Assembly: GCA_050945235.1 (NCBI GenBank)
Contig: JBMNSO010000100.1
Coordinates: forward strand, 1-6,234
DNA from: DUOD01 sp050945235
GTDB taxonomy: Bacteria > Bacillota > Clostridia > DUOD01
Length of the DNA stretch: 6,234 nucleotides
Direction of reading: 5' to 3'
This document shows, one piece after another, positions 5,761-6,234 of the stretch. The notes below the pieces were generated by a model. The model had not been told where the DNA came from. It saw nothing but the letters and a program-made list of their open reading frames with translations, and did not search any database. A program made the translations under genes and the position numbers. Every line of letters starts with the position of its first letter. Position 1 is the stretch's first letter.

Positions 5761-6234
5761 TCAGCAACTTTCCTGTTTACTTGGGGGCGGGATAATTACC
5801 TTGATACTTTTTAATGTTCTTGCAGCAAACCTTTTCATCCTGGAACACTTTTCTACCAAAGTTTTTACCCCTACATTCTCAAGCTTAGTATCATGTAGTT
5901 TGGCGTCCTTAAACCTAGTAGTTAGGTTATGGGTGATAAATACCGTCCATAGAAAGGTGTAGAAGCCATTGATTATACAGGTCGTAAGATTCTTAATACA
6001 ATATGTATTCTTTGCCATTTTAAGAAAGCCTCAATGGTTTGGCGATCATTGTAAAAGTTAAAATTCTTTACGGCAGAAAACTTCCCTTTGCTCGTATTTG
6101 TATAAAAAATCTTATAGGCAAGTTCCCTTTTAGTGCCGAGTATTTGGATCAATATTCTTCGCACTCCGCTTTCTATTGATGGCAATTCTACCACCCAGGT
6201 AGCTTCATCAGCCTTAGTGTATGAATCAAAAGGT
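5761..6234 (-). pseudogene. IS4-type DDE transposase, C-terminal part, frameshifted (5' end off window)
   Basis: From the window edge the minus strand is open as PFDSYTKADEATWVVELPS and continues through KNFNFYNDRQTIEAFLK. It then resumes one frame over at 6018 as MAKNTYCIKN and runs to a TGA at 5761-5763. Joined, this gives about 157 residues. The signature Y-x2-R-x3-E-x6-K of IS4-type transposases is present as Y-N-D-R-Q-T-I-E followed by A-F-L-K-M-A-K, and the frameshift falls inside it, most simply a lost base in the AAAA run at 6018-6021 (message sense). The Glu is the third catalytic acid of the DDE triad. After it comes the hydrophobic G-F-Y-T-F-L-W-T-V-F-I-T-H-N-L segment typical of these proteins. 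The product should be inactive unless ribosomal frameshifting restores it, which I consider unlikely because no downstream structure or slippery heptamer is evident. Element ends were not identified. Confidence 0.75.

Overview
This window looks like a piece of a low-GC Firmicutes chromosome, probably a clostridial-type anaerobe. The basis is AT-rich DNA, strong AGGAGG-type ribosome binding sites, lysine- and isoleucine-rich proteins using AAA, ATA and AGA codons, and a Gram-positive-style lipoprotein receptor. I cannot name a species from the sequence.

Every confidently called gene lies on the minus strand, so the transcript reads from high to low coordinates. At the upstream end (6234 to about 5761) is the C-terminal part of a broken IS4-type DDE transposase, with a frameshift inside its YREK catalytic signature. 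From about 5700 to 5420 there is no intact gene, but there are short coding-like fragments in several frames and a diverged direct repeat; I read this as gene debris. Next comes a complete tripartite tricarboxylate transporter (TTT) operon: tctC (lipoprotein solute receptor, 5388-4360), tctB (small membrane subunit, 4124-3648) and tctA (large permease, 3635-2115). The 235-base gap between tctC and tctB holds a 45-base near-perfect hairpin and a 29-base tandem duplication of the tctB ribosome binding site and start region. Downstream are a complete TIM-barrel sugar-phosphate isomerase/epimerase-like protein (2027-1203) and, after a 765-base gap, the first 145 residues of a Gfo/Idh/MocA NAD(P)-dependent dehydrogenase (437-1, running off the window).

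The gap at 438-1202 is a mosaic. It has a GC-rich patch resembling an IS21-family end, a coding-like decayed fragment on its left that overlaps the dehydrogenase start, and two unexplained plus-strand open stretches on its right. The likely reading is that mobile elements invaded an operon that once ran without interruption from the transporter to the dehydrogenase.

As a working model, TctC binds an organic acid or sugar acid outside the cell and TctAB imports it using an ion gradient. The isomerase/epimerase and the dehydrogenase then process the carbon skeleton. The substrate cannot be told from sequence. I see no CRISPR array, tRNA, rRNA, riboswitch, phage module or defence system. The most interesting items are the translation-start duplication before tctB, the intercistronic hairpin, and the decayed genes on both flanks.
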